This document shows positions 45,319 to 53,869 of a stretch of DNA of 64,000 bases, piece by piece. Both the position numbers and the translations under genes were made by a program. Position 1 is the first letter of the stretch. Every line of letters starts with the position of its first letter. This stretch comes from Pelomonas sp. Root1444 (GTDB taxonomy: Bacteria > Pseudomonadota > Gammaproteobacteria > Burkholderiales > Burkholderiaceae_C). The notes under the pieces are model-generated. The model was not told the origin of the DNA and did no database searches. It saw nothing but the letters and a program-made list of their open reading frames with translations. Where the stretch lies: positions 829,811 to 893,810 of the forward strand of contig NZ_LMFP01000028.1 in NCBI RefSeq assembly GCF_001426885.1. Direction: 5' to 3'.

Positions 45319-46962
45319 ATGAGACTGCTGTTATCCACCCTGCTGCTGGCCCTCGGTGCCGGCGCGGGCACGGCCGCCCAGGCCCAGAACTGCGGCAGCG
45401 GCGGCGGCGCCACCGTCTGCGTGACTGCCAACGGCACCGCCAACAACATCCAGCTGAACTGGACCGTCAGCGGCGCCGTCAAGTCGCTGGAGGTCTATCG
45501 CGACACGGATTCCAATCCCACCGGCCGCAGCCGCATCGCCATCGTCGACAAGGCGTCCACCAGCTATGGCGACGGCTCCGCCAACACCGGCACGCCCTAC
45601 TGGTACTGGATCAAGTTCACGACCGCCTCCGGCAGCTACAACTCCGGCTCGGCCACGGCCACGCGCGGCAGCGGCTGCACGCCGACGGCCGTGACGCCCT
45701 ATATCAACGTCGGCGGCACCTGGACGCAGACCGCCTCGGCTTCCGTCCCCTCGGGCCAATCGGCCATCCTCGGCCCGCAGCCCATCTCCGGGGGCATGTG
45801 GAGCTGGAACGGCTGCGGCACCGTGGGCGCTTCGCGCGAGCAGACCATCACCCCGACTGCCGCCTGCACGGCCACGGCGACCTACACCAATGCCTGCGGT
45901 GCCAAGACGCTGCAGTCGTTCACGATCGCTGTCGCCGGCGCCATGCGCAACATTACCAGCATGCAGATGTCCAAGGAGATGTCGCCGGGCTGGAATATAG
46001 GCAACACGCTGGACGCGACACCGACCGAAACCTCCTGGGGCCAGCCGCTGATCAACCAGGCGCTGATGAACGGCATCAAGAACGCCGGCTTCAAGAGCAT
46101 CCGCCTGCCGGTCACCTGGACACCGCACGTCGACGCCAACGACAACATCGACCCGATATGGATGGCGCGCGTCACGCAGGTCGTCAAGTACGCGCGCAAC
46201 GCCGGCCTGTACGTCGTGTTGAACCTGCACCATGAAGGCGGCTGGTTGAACAACACCACCTATGCCGCCCAACCGGCCAACAACGCCCGATTGACCAAGC
46301 TGTGGACGCAGATCGCCAACAACTTCAAGGACTACGACGACTACCTGCTGTTCGCCGCCATGAACGAGATCGGCAAGGAGAACACGGTCTGGGGCGCGCC
46401 CAAGGACCCCGAGTGGCTGAACGTCCAGAACGGCTACAACCAGGCGTTCGTGAACGCGGTACGCGCCACCGGCGGCAACAACGCCAAGCGCCATCTCGTC
46501 GCCCAGGCCTACGAGACCAACATCGACATCTCCTACGCCTCTGCGGTGCTGCCCACCGACACCATCGCCAATCGCCTGTTCTTCGAGATCCACTACTACG
46601 ACCCGTACAACTTCACGATCAACGACAAGAGCAACCAGTGGCAGTGGGGCGCCTCCGCGACCGACCCCAACCGCGAGACCTGGGCCAACGAGCCCTATGT
46701 GGACGCCGAGTTCCAGAAGATGAAGACGCGCTTCATCGACCAGGGCGTGCCGGTCCTCGTGGGTGAGTACGGCGCCTACAACAAGCCGAACTATCCGGGC
46801 ATGCCGCCCTACCGCAAGGCCTGGGCCCAGTACGTCACGCGCTCGGCCTGGCTGCACGGCCTGGTGCCGATGTGGTGGGATACGGGCGAGATGATCGACC
46901 GCAACACCGGCGCGGTGAAGACGCCCGACGAGATCAGCACCATCGTCAACGCCACCAAGTGA
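45319..46962 (+). CDS. GH5 endoglucanase/xyloglucanase (subfamily 4-like), multimodular
   Basis: A 547-aa secreted enzyme. Signal peptide 1-22; fibronectin-III-like domain about 33-117 (IQLNWTVSGAVKSLEVYRDT); Cys-containing beta module 120-207, closely similar to that of the GH74 upstream; catalytic barrel about 215-547. GWNIGNTLDA, SIRLPVTWTPHVD and VVLNLHHEGGWL match GH5 subfamily 4, which includes xyloglucanases. The acid/base Glu350 is in FAAMNEIG and the nucleophile Glu483 in LVGEYGAYN. It probably cuts backbone positions differently from GH74. It follows the first GH74 and shares its leader. Confidence 0.92.
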   Translation: MRLLLSTLLLALGAGAGTAAQAQNCGSGGGATVCVTANGTANNIQLNWTVSGAVKSLEVYRDTDSNPTGRSRIAIVDKASTSYGDGSANTGTPYWYWIKFTTASGSYNSGSATATRGSGCTPTAVTPYINVGGTWTQTASASVPSGQSAILGPQPISGGMWSWNGCGTVGASREQTITPTAACTATATYTNACGAKTLQSFTIAVAGAMRNITSMQMSKEMSPGWNIGNTLDATPTETSWGQPLINQALMNGIKNAGFKSIRLPVTWTPHVDANDNIDPIWMARVTQVVKYARNAGLYVVLNLHHEGGWLNNTTYAAQPANNARLTKLWTQIANNFKDYDDYLLFAAMNEIGKENTVWGAPKDPEWLNVQNGYNQAFVNAVRATGGNNAKRHLVAQAYETNIDISYASAVLPTDTIANRLFFEIHYYDPYNFTINDKSNQWQWGASATDPNRETWANEPYVDAEFQKMKTRFIDQGVPVLVGEYGAYNKPNYPGMPPYRKAWAQYVTRSAWLHGLVPMWWDTGEMIDRNTGAVKTPDEISTIVNATK

Positions 46963-47015
46963 TGGCCCGCTAACACCCTTGTGAACAGCGGGCTCGGCGC
47001 CCGCACTTCTCTCCA

Positions 47016-47041
47016 GCGCGGGAGGCAATGGCCTCCCGCGC
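47016..47041. terminator. Hairpin between GH5 and GH29
   Basis: GCGCGGGAGGC and its perfect complement flank a 4-base loop (11-base-pair stem). ATTTCTCCTT follows on the plus strand, a weak T-rich tail. It lies 53 bases after the GH5 stop and just before the GH29 start, so it may attenuate rather than end transcription. Confidence 0.5.
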
Positions 47042-47052
47042 ATTTCTCCTTC

Positions 47053-48714
47053 ATGACCGACATGAATTCAAAATCCGTCGCCCCCTGGACCCGCCGCTCC
47101 TTCCTCAGCGCCGCGGCCGCCACCGCAGGCGCCACCGGACTGACCGTCGCCCAGGCCGCACCCGCGCCCTTCCAGCCCACCTGGGACTCCCTCGTCGACG
47201 GCTACCGCACGCCCGACTGGTTCCGCGACGCCAAGTTCGGCATCTGGGCGCACTGGAGCGCGCAATGCGTGCCGGAGATGGGCGACTGGTATGCCCGCAG
47301 CATGTACATCCAGGGCAACTGGCAGTACGAGCACCACCTGAAGACCTATGGCCACCCGGCCGACGTCGGCTTCATGGAGATGAACAACCGCTGGAAGGCC
47401 GAGAACTGGGACCCGGAAGCCCTGCTCGACCTCTACGCCAAGGCCGGCGCCAAATACTTCGTCGCCCTGGCCAACCATCACGACAACTTCGACAACTACA
47501 ACTCCAAGTACCACGCCTGGAACAGCGTGCGCGTCGGCCCCAAGCGCGACCTGATCGCCGGCTGGGCCAAGGCAGCCCGCGCCCGCGGCCTGCGCTTCGG
47601 TGTCAGTAACCACTCGGCTCATGCCTGGCACTGGTTCCAGACCGCCTACGGCTACGACGCCGAAGGCCCGCGCGCTGGCCAGCGCTACGACGCCTTCCGC
47701 CTGAGCAAGGCCGACGGCAAGGGCAAGTGGTGGGAAGACCTGGACCCCCAGGATCTCTACGGCGGCCGCAACATCGTCATCCCCGACGGCTTTCGCACCG
47801 CGCGCTCCGCCAACGCCTGGCACGAGGAGAACGACCGCTACTGGGACGAGAAGGCGCCGCTGCAGAACCCGGCCTTCACGCGCCAGTGGTTCCTGCGCTG
47901 CCGCGACCTGATCGACAGCTACAAGCCCGACCTCGTCTACTTCGACAACTCCGGCCTGCCGCTGGGCCAGGCCGGCCTGGACATCGCGGCCCACTACTAC
48001 AACGCCAGCATGGCCTGGAACGACGGCCGCCTGGAAGCCGTCATCAACGCCAAGGTGCTGCCGCCCGAGCGCCGCCCCGGCCTCGTCGAGGACGTGGAGC
48101 GCGGCTTTCGCGAAGGCATCGAGCCCCTGCCCTGGCAGACCGACACCTGCATCGGCGACTGGCACTACAACCGCGGCATCTTCGAGGGCCACCACTACAA
48201 GCCGGCCGGCACCGTCATCCACCGCCTCTGCGACATCGTCTCCAAGAACGGCAACCTGCTGCTGTCGGTGCCGGTGCGCGGCGACGGCAGCATCGACGCG
48301 GACGAGCGCAAGATCGTCGAGGACATCGGCGTCTGGATGGCGCGCAACGGCGAGGCCATCCACGGCACACGACCCTGGCGCGTCTACGGCGAAGGCCCCA
48401 CGCGCGTCAGCGGCGGCATGTTCAGCGAAGGCAATTCCCAGCCGATGACGCCCGACGACATCCGCTTCACGGCCAAGGGCGGCGCCCTCTACGCCATCGC
48501 CCTGGGCTGGCCCAAGGACGGCGTCATGCGCATCCAGACCCTGGCCGAGGAATCGGCCGTCGCACCCGGCTCCATCGACAGCATCGTGGCCCTCGGCTCG
48601 GGTGACAGCCTGAGCTTCAAGCGCACCCGCCGTGGCCTGGAGGTCAAGCTGCCCGAAGGCCTTGCCGGCGCACCGGCCGTGGCCGTGAAGATCCGCGGCA
48701 CCGGTCTGGTCTGA
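47053..48714 (+). CDS. GH29 alpha-L-fucosidase, Tat-exported
   Basis: A 553-aa enzyme. The ATG at 47053 is chosen; another in-frame ATG is three codons later. A twin-arginine signal (WTRRSFLSAAAATAGATGL) directs folded export. The catalytic barrel shows GH29 marks: WFRDAKFGIWAHWSAQCVPE, AKYFVALANHHDNFDNYNS, and the nucleophile Asp298 in LVYFDNSGLPLG. A C-terminal beta domain follows (SKNGNLLLSVPVRGDGSID links the two). It is expected to remove alpha-1,2-linked fucose from F side chains of xyloglucan; other loci use GH95 for this step. It lies about 90 bases after GH5. Confidence 0.9.
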   Translation: MTDMNSKSVAPWTRRSFLSAAAATAGATGLTVAQAAPAPFQPTWDSLVDGYRTPDWFRDAKFGIWAHWSAQCVPEMGDWYARSMYIQGNWQYEHHLKTYGHPADVGFMEMNNRWKAENWDPEALLDLYAKAGAKYFVALANHHDNFDNYNSKYHAWNSVRVGPKRDLIAGWAKAARARGLRFGVSNHSAHAWHWFQTAYGYDAEGPRAGQRYDAFRLSKADGKGKWWEDLDPQDLYGGRNIVIPDGFRTARSANAWHEENDRYWDEKAPLQNPAFTRQWFLRCRDLIDSYKPDLVYFDNSGLPLGQAGLDIAAHYYNASMAWNDGRLEAVINAKVLPPERRPGLVEDVERGFREGIEPLPWQTDTCIGDWHYNRGIFEGHHYKPAGTVIHRLCDIVSKNGNLLLSVPVRGDGSIDADERKIVEDIGVWMARNGEAIHGTRPWRVYGEGPTRVSGGMFSEGNSQPMTPDDIRFTAKGGALYAIALGWPKDGVMRIQTLAEESAVAPGSIDSIVALGSGDSLSFKRTRRGLEVKLPEGLAGAPAVAVKIRGTGLV

Positions 48715-48743
48715 AGACGAAGAAACCGCAAGACACCCCGAAC

Positions 48744-50660
48744 ATGCACAAGACCACCCGCATCGCCGCCGCCCTCCTCGCCTTGGCCGCCTCCGGCGCC
48801 CAGGCCGCCGACCTCGTCATCGCCTCGCCCAACGGCAGCATCAGCCTGCGCATCGCCGACGATGCCAGCAGCTTCAGCATCGTCCGCAAGGGCGAGACCG
48901 TCATCGCGCCCTCGCCCCTCGGCCTGGAACTGGACGGCCAGCCCGCCTTCGGCCTGCTGAGGCTGGAATCGCGCCAGGACACGAAGGAAGACCGCGTCAT
49001 TCCACTCGTCGCCACCAAGGCCGCCACGGCGCGCGACCACTACGCCGGCACGACGCTGGCCTTCCGCGAAGCCGCCGGTCCGCGCCGCCGCGTCTTCATG
49101 GACGTCCGTGCCTATGACGACGGCGTCGCCTTCCGCTACCGCCTCGACGGCACGGAGCCGGTCAAGCTGCGCAGCGAGCGCACGGCCTTCGTGCCGGCGG
49201 GCGACGCGTCCTGCCTGCTGACGCCGGTCGACGGTGGTCACGAGGCGCAGTTCGAACGCCATCGCGTCTCCGAGCTCAAGGCCGATGCCGCCTTCGACAT
49301 GCCCGTGGTCTGCGCCACCCCGTCGGGCCGCACCCACTACGCCATCACGCAGGCCCACCTGCAGGGCTACACCGGGGCGTCGTTCCGCCGCGAGGGCGAG
49401 GCGCTGCGCCTGCAGCTGTCCGGCGTGCCGGGGCGCCAGGGCCCCGCCTTCGTTTCGACGGGCGGGCTGACGACCGCCTGGCGCGCCGTCATGATGGCCG
49501 ACCGCGCCGGCGACCTGATCCCTTCGCAACTGGTCGGCAATCTCAACCCGGCGCCGGCCGGCGACTTCAGCTGGGTCAAGCCCGGCAAGACGTCATGGGA
49601 CTGGTGGTCGGGCCCGCTGGAAGGCGTCAAGCCCGACCTGGCCGCCTACAAGCGCTTCATCGATTTCGCGGCCGAGTCCGGCTTCGCCTACCACCTGATC
49701 GATGCCGGCTGGTCCTTCGGTGCCGGCCCCTGCTGCGACCCGCTGCCGACGACCGACATCGCCCGTGCCGCCGACGGCATCGACATGCCTGCCCTGGCGC
49801 GCTACGCGGCCGATAAAGGCGTGGGCCTGCTGTTGTGGGTCCACTGGCAGCACCTGGACCCGCGCATGGACGAGGTGCTCGACACCTATGCGCGCTGGGG
49901 CATCAAGGGCATCAAGGTCGACTTCATGAACCGCGACGACCAGGACATCGTCAAGTTCTACGAGCGTGTCGCCGAGGCCACGGCCAAGCGCCAGATGCTG
50001 CTGGACATGCACGGCGCCTACGTGCCGGCCGGCCTGCAGCGCACCTATCCCAACTACATCACACAGGAAGGGGTGCTGGGTGCCGAGTGGAACAAGATGG
50101 ACCGGCGTGTCACGCCGCGGCACAACTTGATGCTGCCCTACACGCGCATGCTCACGGGGCCGATGGACTACACGCCCGGCGGCTTCCGCAACGCGACGCC
50201 GGCCACCTACGAGATCCGCGCCGTCATGCCGCAGACCCAGACCACGCGCGGCCAGGCGCTGGCCATGTACGTCGTCTACGACAGCCCGCTGCAGATGGTC
50301 TCCGACGACCCCGCCAACTACCGCGGCGAGGCCGGCTTCGATTTCATCAAGCGCGTGCCCACCGCCTGGGACGAAACGCGCTTCATCTCCGGCGAACCCG
50401 GCGAGGACATCGTGCTGGCGCGCCGCCGCGGCAAGACCTGGTACCTCGGCGCAATGACAAGCGAGCAGGCCCGCACCGAGAAGGTGTCGCTCGGCTTCCT
50501 GCCCCCTGGGCGCTGGAAGGCCACGGTCTGGCAGGACGGTGAAGAGGTCCGCGAAGTGCGCCGCACGCAGCGCATGGTGACGAACAAGGACGTGCTCAGC
50601 CTGGCGCTGGCCGCGGCCGGCGGCGCAGCAGTGGTGCTGGAGCCGACGCCGGCCCCATGA
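48744..50660 (+). CDS. GH97 alpha-glycosidase, secreted
   Basis: A 638-aa protein. Signal peptide 1-21; N-terminal beta-super-sandwich; barrel from about residue 280 (SWDWWSG, YHLIDAGWSFG); C-terminal beta domain. The strand GIKGIKVDFMNRDDQ puts Asp393 at the nucleophile position of retaining GH97 alpha-galactosidases, while inverting alpha-glucosidases (SusB-type) lack it; QEGVLGAEW carries candidate acid Glu residues. So an alpha-galactosidase-like activity is more likely than alpha-glucosidase, but this is inference. An alpha-hexose is not a common xyloglucan substituent, so its target is unclear. It follows the GH29 gene by 29 bases. Confidence 0.87.
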   Translation: MHKTTRIAAALLALAASGAQAADLVIASPNGSISLRIADDASSFSIVRKGETVIAPSPLGLELDGQPAFGLLRLESRQDTKEDRVIPLVATKAATARDHYAGTTLAFREAAGPRRRVFMDVRAYDDGVAFRYRLDGTEPVKLRSERTAFVPAGDASCLLTPVDGGHEAQFERHRVSELKADAAFDMPVVCATPSGRTHYAITQAHLQGYTGASFRREGEALRLQLSGVPGRQGPAFVSTGGLTTAWRAVMMADRAGDLIPSQLVGNLNPAPAGDFSWVKPGKTSWDWWSGPLEGVKPDLAAYKRFIDFAAESGFAYHLIDAGWSFGAGPCCDPLPTTDIARAADGIDMPALARYAADKGVGLLLWVHWQHLDPRMDEVLDTYARWGIKGIKVDFMNRDDQDIVKFYERVAEATAKRQMLLDMHGAYVPAGLQRTYPNYITQEGVLGAEWNKMDRRVTPRHNLMLPYTRMLTGPMDYTPGGFRNATPATYEIRAVMPQTQTTRGQALAMYVVYDSPLQMVSDDPANYRGEAGFDFIKRVPTAWDETRFISGEPGEDIVLARRRGKTWYLGAMTSEQARTEKVSLGFLPPGRWKATVWQDGEEVREVRRTQRMVTNKDVLSLALAAAGGAAVVLEPTPAP

Positions 50661-50681
50661 CCCACGGGGACGCAACCAGCC

Positions 50682-51371
50682 ATGCTGCACTCTGATCAAA
50701 GCGCCGATCCGCCCCGCCAATACCGTCTGGTCGCAGCACAAATCCGTGCGTTGATCGACATGGATCGAATCAGACCCGGAGCGCGGCTGCCTCCCGAGCG
50801 GGAGATGGCTCAGCAGTTCGGTGTATCCCGCCAAGTCGTGCGGGAAGCGCTGGTCGCTCTTGAATTCGAAGGCGAAGTCGAGATCCGCGCAAGTTCGGGT
50901 GCCTACGTCTGCGGAGTGGACAAGGGAAATGCCGTTCAGCCGCGGCTCGGCCGGTCCCCTGCGGAACTCATCCAAGCGCGCGTCGTGTTGGAGCGCGCCA
51001 TCATCACGCTCGCGGCGAGCCGCGTCAGCCAGCCGGGCCTTCTGCGCGTCGGCGCCGCGTTACAGGGGATGCGCGAGGATCTCGACCGTGGTCGGCCCCC
51101 GCTCGCGGCAGACCGGCAATTCCATCTGAGCATTGCCGAGATGGGAGGCTGCGACGCCCTTATCGGTGTCGTAGCGACGCTGTTCGACAGGTTTCACAGC
51201 GCGATCCCATCGCGTCACGTTTGCGATGAGGGCCTGACCAGCTGGCGAGCGGCCCTGATTGAACACGAGGCGATCTTTCAGGCCCTCAAAGCGCGCGATC
51301 CCATCACCGCCGACGCAGCACTTTGCAGCCATCTGCTCGCTGCTCGCAACCGTTCGACAGGCCTCTCCTAG
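50682..51371 (+). CDS. FadR-subfamily GntR transcriptional regulator
   Basis: A 229-aa protein. N-terminal winged helix (YRLVAAQIRALIDMDRIRPGARLPPEREMAQQFGVSRQVVREALVAL) and a C-terminal FCD effector domain whose metal-binding His residues are in RQFHLSIAE, EHEAIFQAL and CSHLL. FCD regulators commonly sense acidic or sugar-derived ligands. It sits in the middle of the enzyme genes, 21 bases after GH97, and is followed by the second GH74. This suggests a second layer of control or an internal operon junction within the locus. Confidence 0.88.
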   Translation: MLHSDQSADPPRQYRLVAAQIRALIDMDRIRPGARLPPEREMAQQFGVSRQVVREALVALEFEGEVEIRASSGAYVCGVDKGNAVQPRLGRSPAELIQARVVLERAIITLAASRVSQPGLLRVGAALQGMREDLDRGRPPLAADRQFHLSIAEMGGCDALIGVVATLFDRFHSAIPSRHVCDEGLTSWRAALIEHEAIFQALKARDPITADAALCSHLLAARNRSTGLS

Positions 51372-51465
51372 AGCTCCGGCCTTCGAACAGCTGCAGGCCG
51401 CTTGCGCGAGTCATTGTCACAACAAGAAGAGTTCTCGGGCGCCATCCCACAGCACTCCGAGATCC

Positions 51466-53850
51466 ATGAACCGAACCACGGCTATCTCCATGAAATACAG
51501 CACACAACTCACCGTTCTTTCCATCGTCGGCGCGACCCTGGTTGCGGGATGCGGCGGCGGCGGCAGCGGCGATACGCCAGCTCCTGCTCCTCCTCCGATT
51601 TCCGGTCCGGCCCCTGCACCCGCACCCGCACCCGCACCCGCACCCGCACCCGCGCCGGCACCGGCCCCCGCACCTGCGCCCGCGCCTGCGCCCGCTCCAG
51701 CCACCTCCTGGAAGAGCGTGAAGTTCGGCGGCGGCGGCTACGTCACCGGCCTCGTCTTCCATCCGACCACCAGCAACCTGCTGTACGCCCGCACCGACAT
51801 CGGCGGCGCCTACCGCTGGAACCAAGCCACTTCGTCCTGGACGCCCATCACCGACGGCATCGGCTTCGGCGGCGGAGAAAACCGCTTCCATGGCATCGAG
51901 AGCCTGGCCGTCGACCCCAACGACGACCGGCTCGTCTACATGGCCGCCGGCATGTACACCTTCGAGGGCAATGCCCGGATGTATATGTCCAGCGACCGGG
52001 GCGACAACTGGACTCACGTTGACGTGCCCTTCGCGATGGGCGGCAACAACCCCGGCCGAGCCATGGGTGAGCGCCTCGCGGTGGACCCCAACAAGCCCAC
52101 GACCCTGTACTTCGGCTCACGCCTCGCCGGCCTCTGGAAGAGCACCGACTCTGCAAAGACCTGGACCCAGGTGACCTCGCTCTCCTCGGTCCAGATGACG
52201 ACCGCACAGGGTTATGGGAATGGCGTTTCCGTGGTCGTCTTCGACACCGGCACCAAGGGCAGCGGTACGGCCACCCCCACCATCTATGCCGCCATCTCGC
52301 CCGACTACGTCAGTGCAGCCAACCTGACGTCCAGCCTGTACCGGTCCACCGACGCCGGTGCAACCTGGAGCGCCGTGCCCACCCCGGTCACCGGCATGTA
52401 CATCCCGCACATGGTGCGCGCTGCCGACGGCATGTTCTATGTCGGCTTCACCGCCGCCGCCGGCCCTGGCGCTGGTGGCCCGGGCCGCCTCTACAAGTTC
52501 GACGGCAGCACCTGGACGCTGCTCAAGAGTGAAGACCCGACGCAGTGGACGAGCTACGGCATCGGCAGCGTGTCGGTCTCCGGCAGCGGCGCCACCACGC
52601 GCATCGCGCTGGGCGTCAGCAACTCCTGGGGCGGCGGCGAGATCGTGCAGCTGTCTGACGATGCCGGCAAGTCCTGGCGCGAGATCGAGGTCGGCACCTC
52701 CGGCGAGACTGCGTCCGGCTGGGTCGACGACATCGAGATCGACCCGTCCAACCCCGACCACATCCTGCACGTGCACGGCGGCGGCATCATCGAGACCACG
52801 AACGCTTCCGCAGCGAAACCGACCTGGAAAGGCACGGTCGCCGGCCTCGAGGAAACCGCAACCCTGGCCCTCGTCACGCCGCCCGCTGGTGCGTCGTACA
52901 ACTTCGTCAACAGCGCGGGCGACGTCGGCCTGTGGGTCCAAACCGACCTCACGAAGCCGCCGACGCTCGGCCCCGGTCTCGGCTGGAGCAATGGCTACTC
53001 GGCCGACATGGCCTGGACCGAACCGAACTACATCGCCGGCTTCGGCATGACCAACGGCGACGCCAAGGTCAAAGGCTACTGGTCGGGCGACGCGGGCAAG
53101 ACCTGGTCCTTCTTCTCCAGCCTGCCTGCAGGCGCGCAGCAGAACCAGGGCGGCAGCCTTGTGGTGACGTCCCGGAACAACCTGGTCTGGGCCCCGTCCA
53201 ACTCGGTGCCGTCCTACAGCACGAACAACGGCGCGAGCTGGGTCGCCACCAACCTGCCGCCTCTGGCGACCATTGGCGCCGGTGGCTGGAGTCGTGGCTA
53301 TCTGCTGGTCGCCGACCGTCAGAACCCGAACAAGGTCTATGCCTATGACTCGGGCGGCGCCACGTGGAGCAACCTGCCGTCCATCGTCTACATCTCGACG
53401 AATGGCGGCAAGACGTTCACGGCAAGCCCGGGCATGGCGTCGGCCAAGATGGCTTCCGACGCCTACGGGTCCACCTTCATGGCGGTCAACCCCAACGTGG
53501 AAGGCGACCTCTGGGTGGCGGACGGCAACACCGTGCACCACTCGGTCGACTCCGGCACCAGCTGGACGAAGATCGCAGGTTTCGCGTCCGCCAACGGCGC
53601 ATCGGGCGCCAGCCTGATCGCCTTGGGCAAGGCGGCGCCGGGCGCCACCTACACGGCGGCGGTCTACGTGGTGGGTGTGAGGAACGGCGTCTGGGGCGTC
53701 TGGCTTTCCAACGATGCCGGCGCCACCTGGACGCGCTTCAACGACGACGCCCACCAGTTCGGCGGCATCGGCGTGATGGCGGCCGATCACAGCGTCTACG
53801 GGCGTATCTACGTCAGCGGCACCGGCCGGGGCCTGCTGTACAGCAACTGA
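51466..53850 (+). CDS. GH74 xyloglucanase, lipid-anchored, with (Pro-Ala)16 linker
   Basis: A 794-aa second GH74. The ATG at 51466 is chosen; ATG 51490 is also possible and gives a classical 21-residue lipoprotein signal. The lipobox LVAGC (Cys29) is followed by Gly-rich spacer and 16 Pro-Ala units (residues 48-79), a stiff linker that lifts the catalytic part off the membrane. From residue 80 the catalytic region begins; first catalytic Asp111 in LYARTDIGGAYRWNQA, second candidate in SADMAWTEPNYIAG. The same Asp-box strands occur as in the first GH74, but the N-terminal beta module is absent. It would cut xyloglucan at the surface, feeding the TonB receptor. Confidence 0.92.
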   Translation: MNRTTAISMKYSTQLTVLSIVGATLVAGCGGGGSGDTPAPAPPPISGPAPAPAPAPAPAPAPAPAPAPAPAPAPAPAPATSWKSVKFGGGGYVTGLVFHPTTSNLLYARTDIGGAYRWNQATSSWTPITDGIGFGGGENRFHGIESLAVDPNDDRLVYMAAGMYTFEGNARMYMSSDRGDNWTHVDVPFAMGGNNPGRAMGERLAVDPNKPTTLYFGSRLAGLWKSTDSAKTWTQVTSLSSVQMTTAQGYGNGVSVVVFDTGTKGSGTATPTIYAAISPDYVSAANLTSSLYRSTDAGATWSAVPTPVTGMYIPHMVRAADGMFYVGFTAAAGPGAGGPGRLYKFDGSTWTLLKSEDPTQWTSYGIGSVSVSGSGATTRIALGVSNSWGGGEIVQLSDDAGKSWREIEVGTSGETASGWVDDIEIDPSNPDHILHVHGGGIIETTNASAAKPTWKGTVAGLEETATLALVTPPAGASYNFVNSAGDVGLWVQTDLTKPPTLGPGLGWSNGYSADMAWTEPNYIAGFGMTNGDAKVKGYWSGDAGKTWSFFSSLPAGAQQNQGGSLVVTSRNNLVWAPSNSVPSYSTNNGASWVATNLPPLATIGAGGWSRGYLLVADRQNPNKVYAYDSGGATWSNLPSIVYISTNGGKTFTASPGMASAKMASDAYGSTFMAVNPNVEGDLWVADGNTVHHSVDSGTSWTKIAGFASANGASGASLIALGKAAPGATYTAAVYVVGVRNGVWGVWLSNDAGATWTRFNDDAHQFGGIGVMAADHSVYGRIYVSGTGRGLLYSN
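51607..51702 (+). repeat. Pro-Ala coding repeat with GCACCC hexamers
   Basis: Sixteen consecutive Pro-Ala codon pairs; six perfect tandem copies of GCACCC occupy 51616-51651. Hexamer slippage would change the linker length without a frameshift. Confidence 0.9.
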
Positions 53851-53869
53851 AACCGACTGCTCACCGTCT

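Noticed and set aside
51607-51702. Possible CRISPR or satellite array
   Set aside because: The period is six bases and in frame, coding Pro-Ala; there are no spacers.
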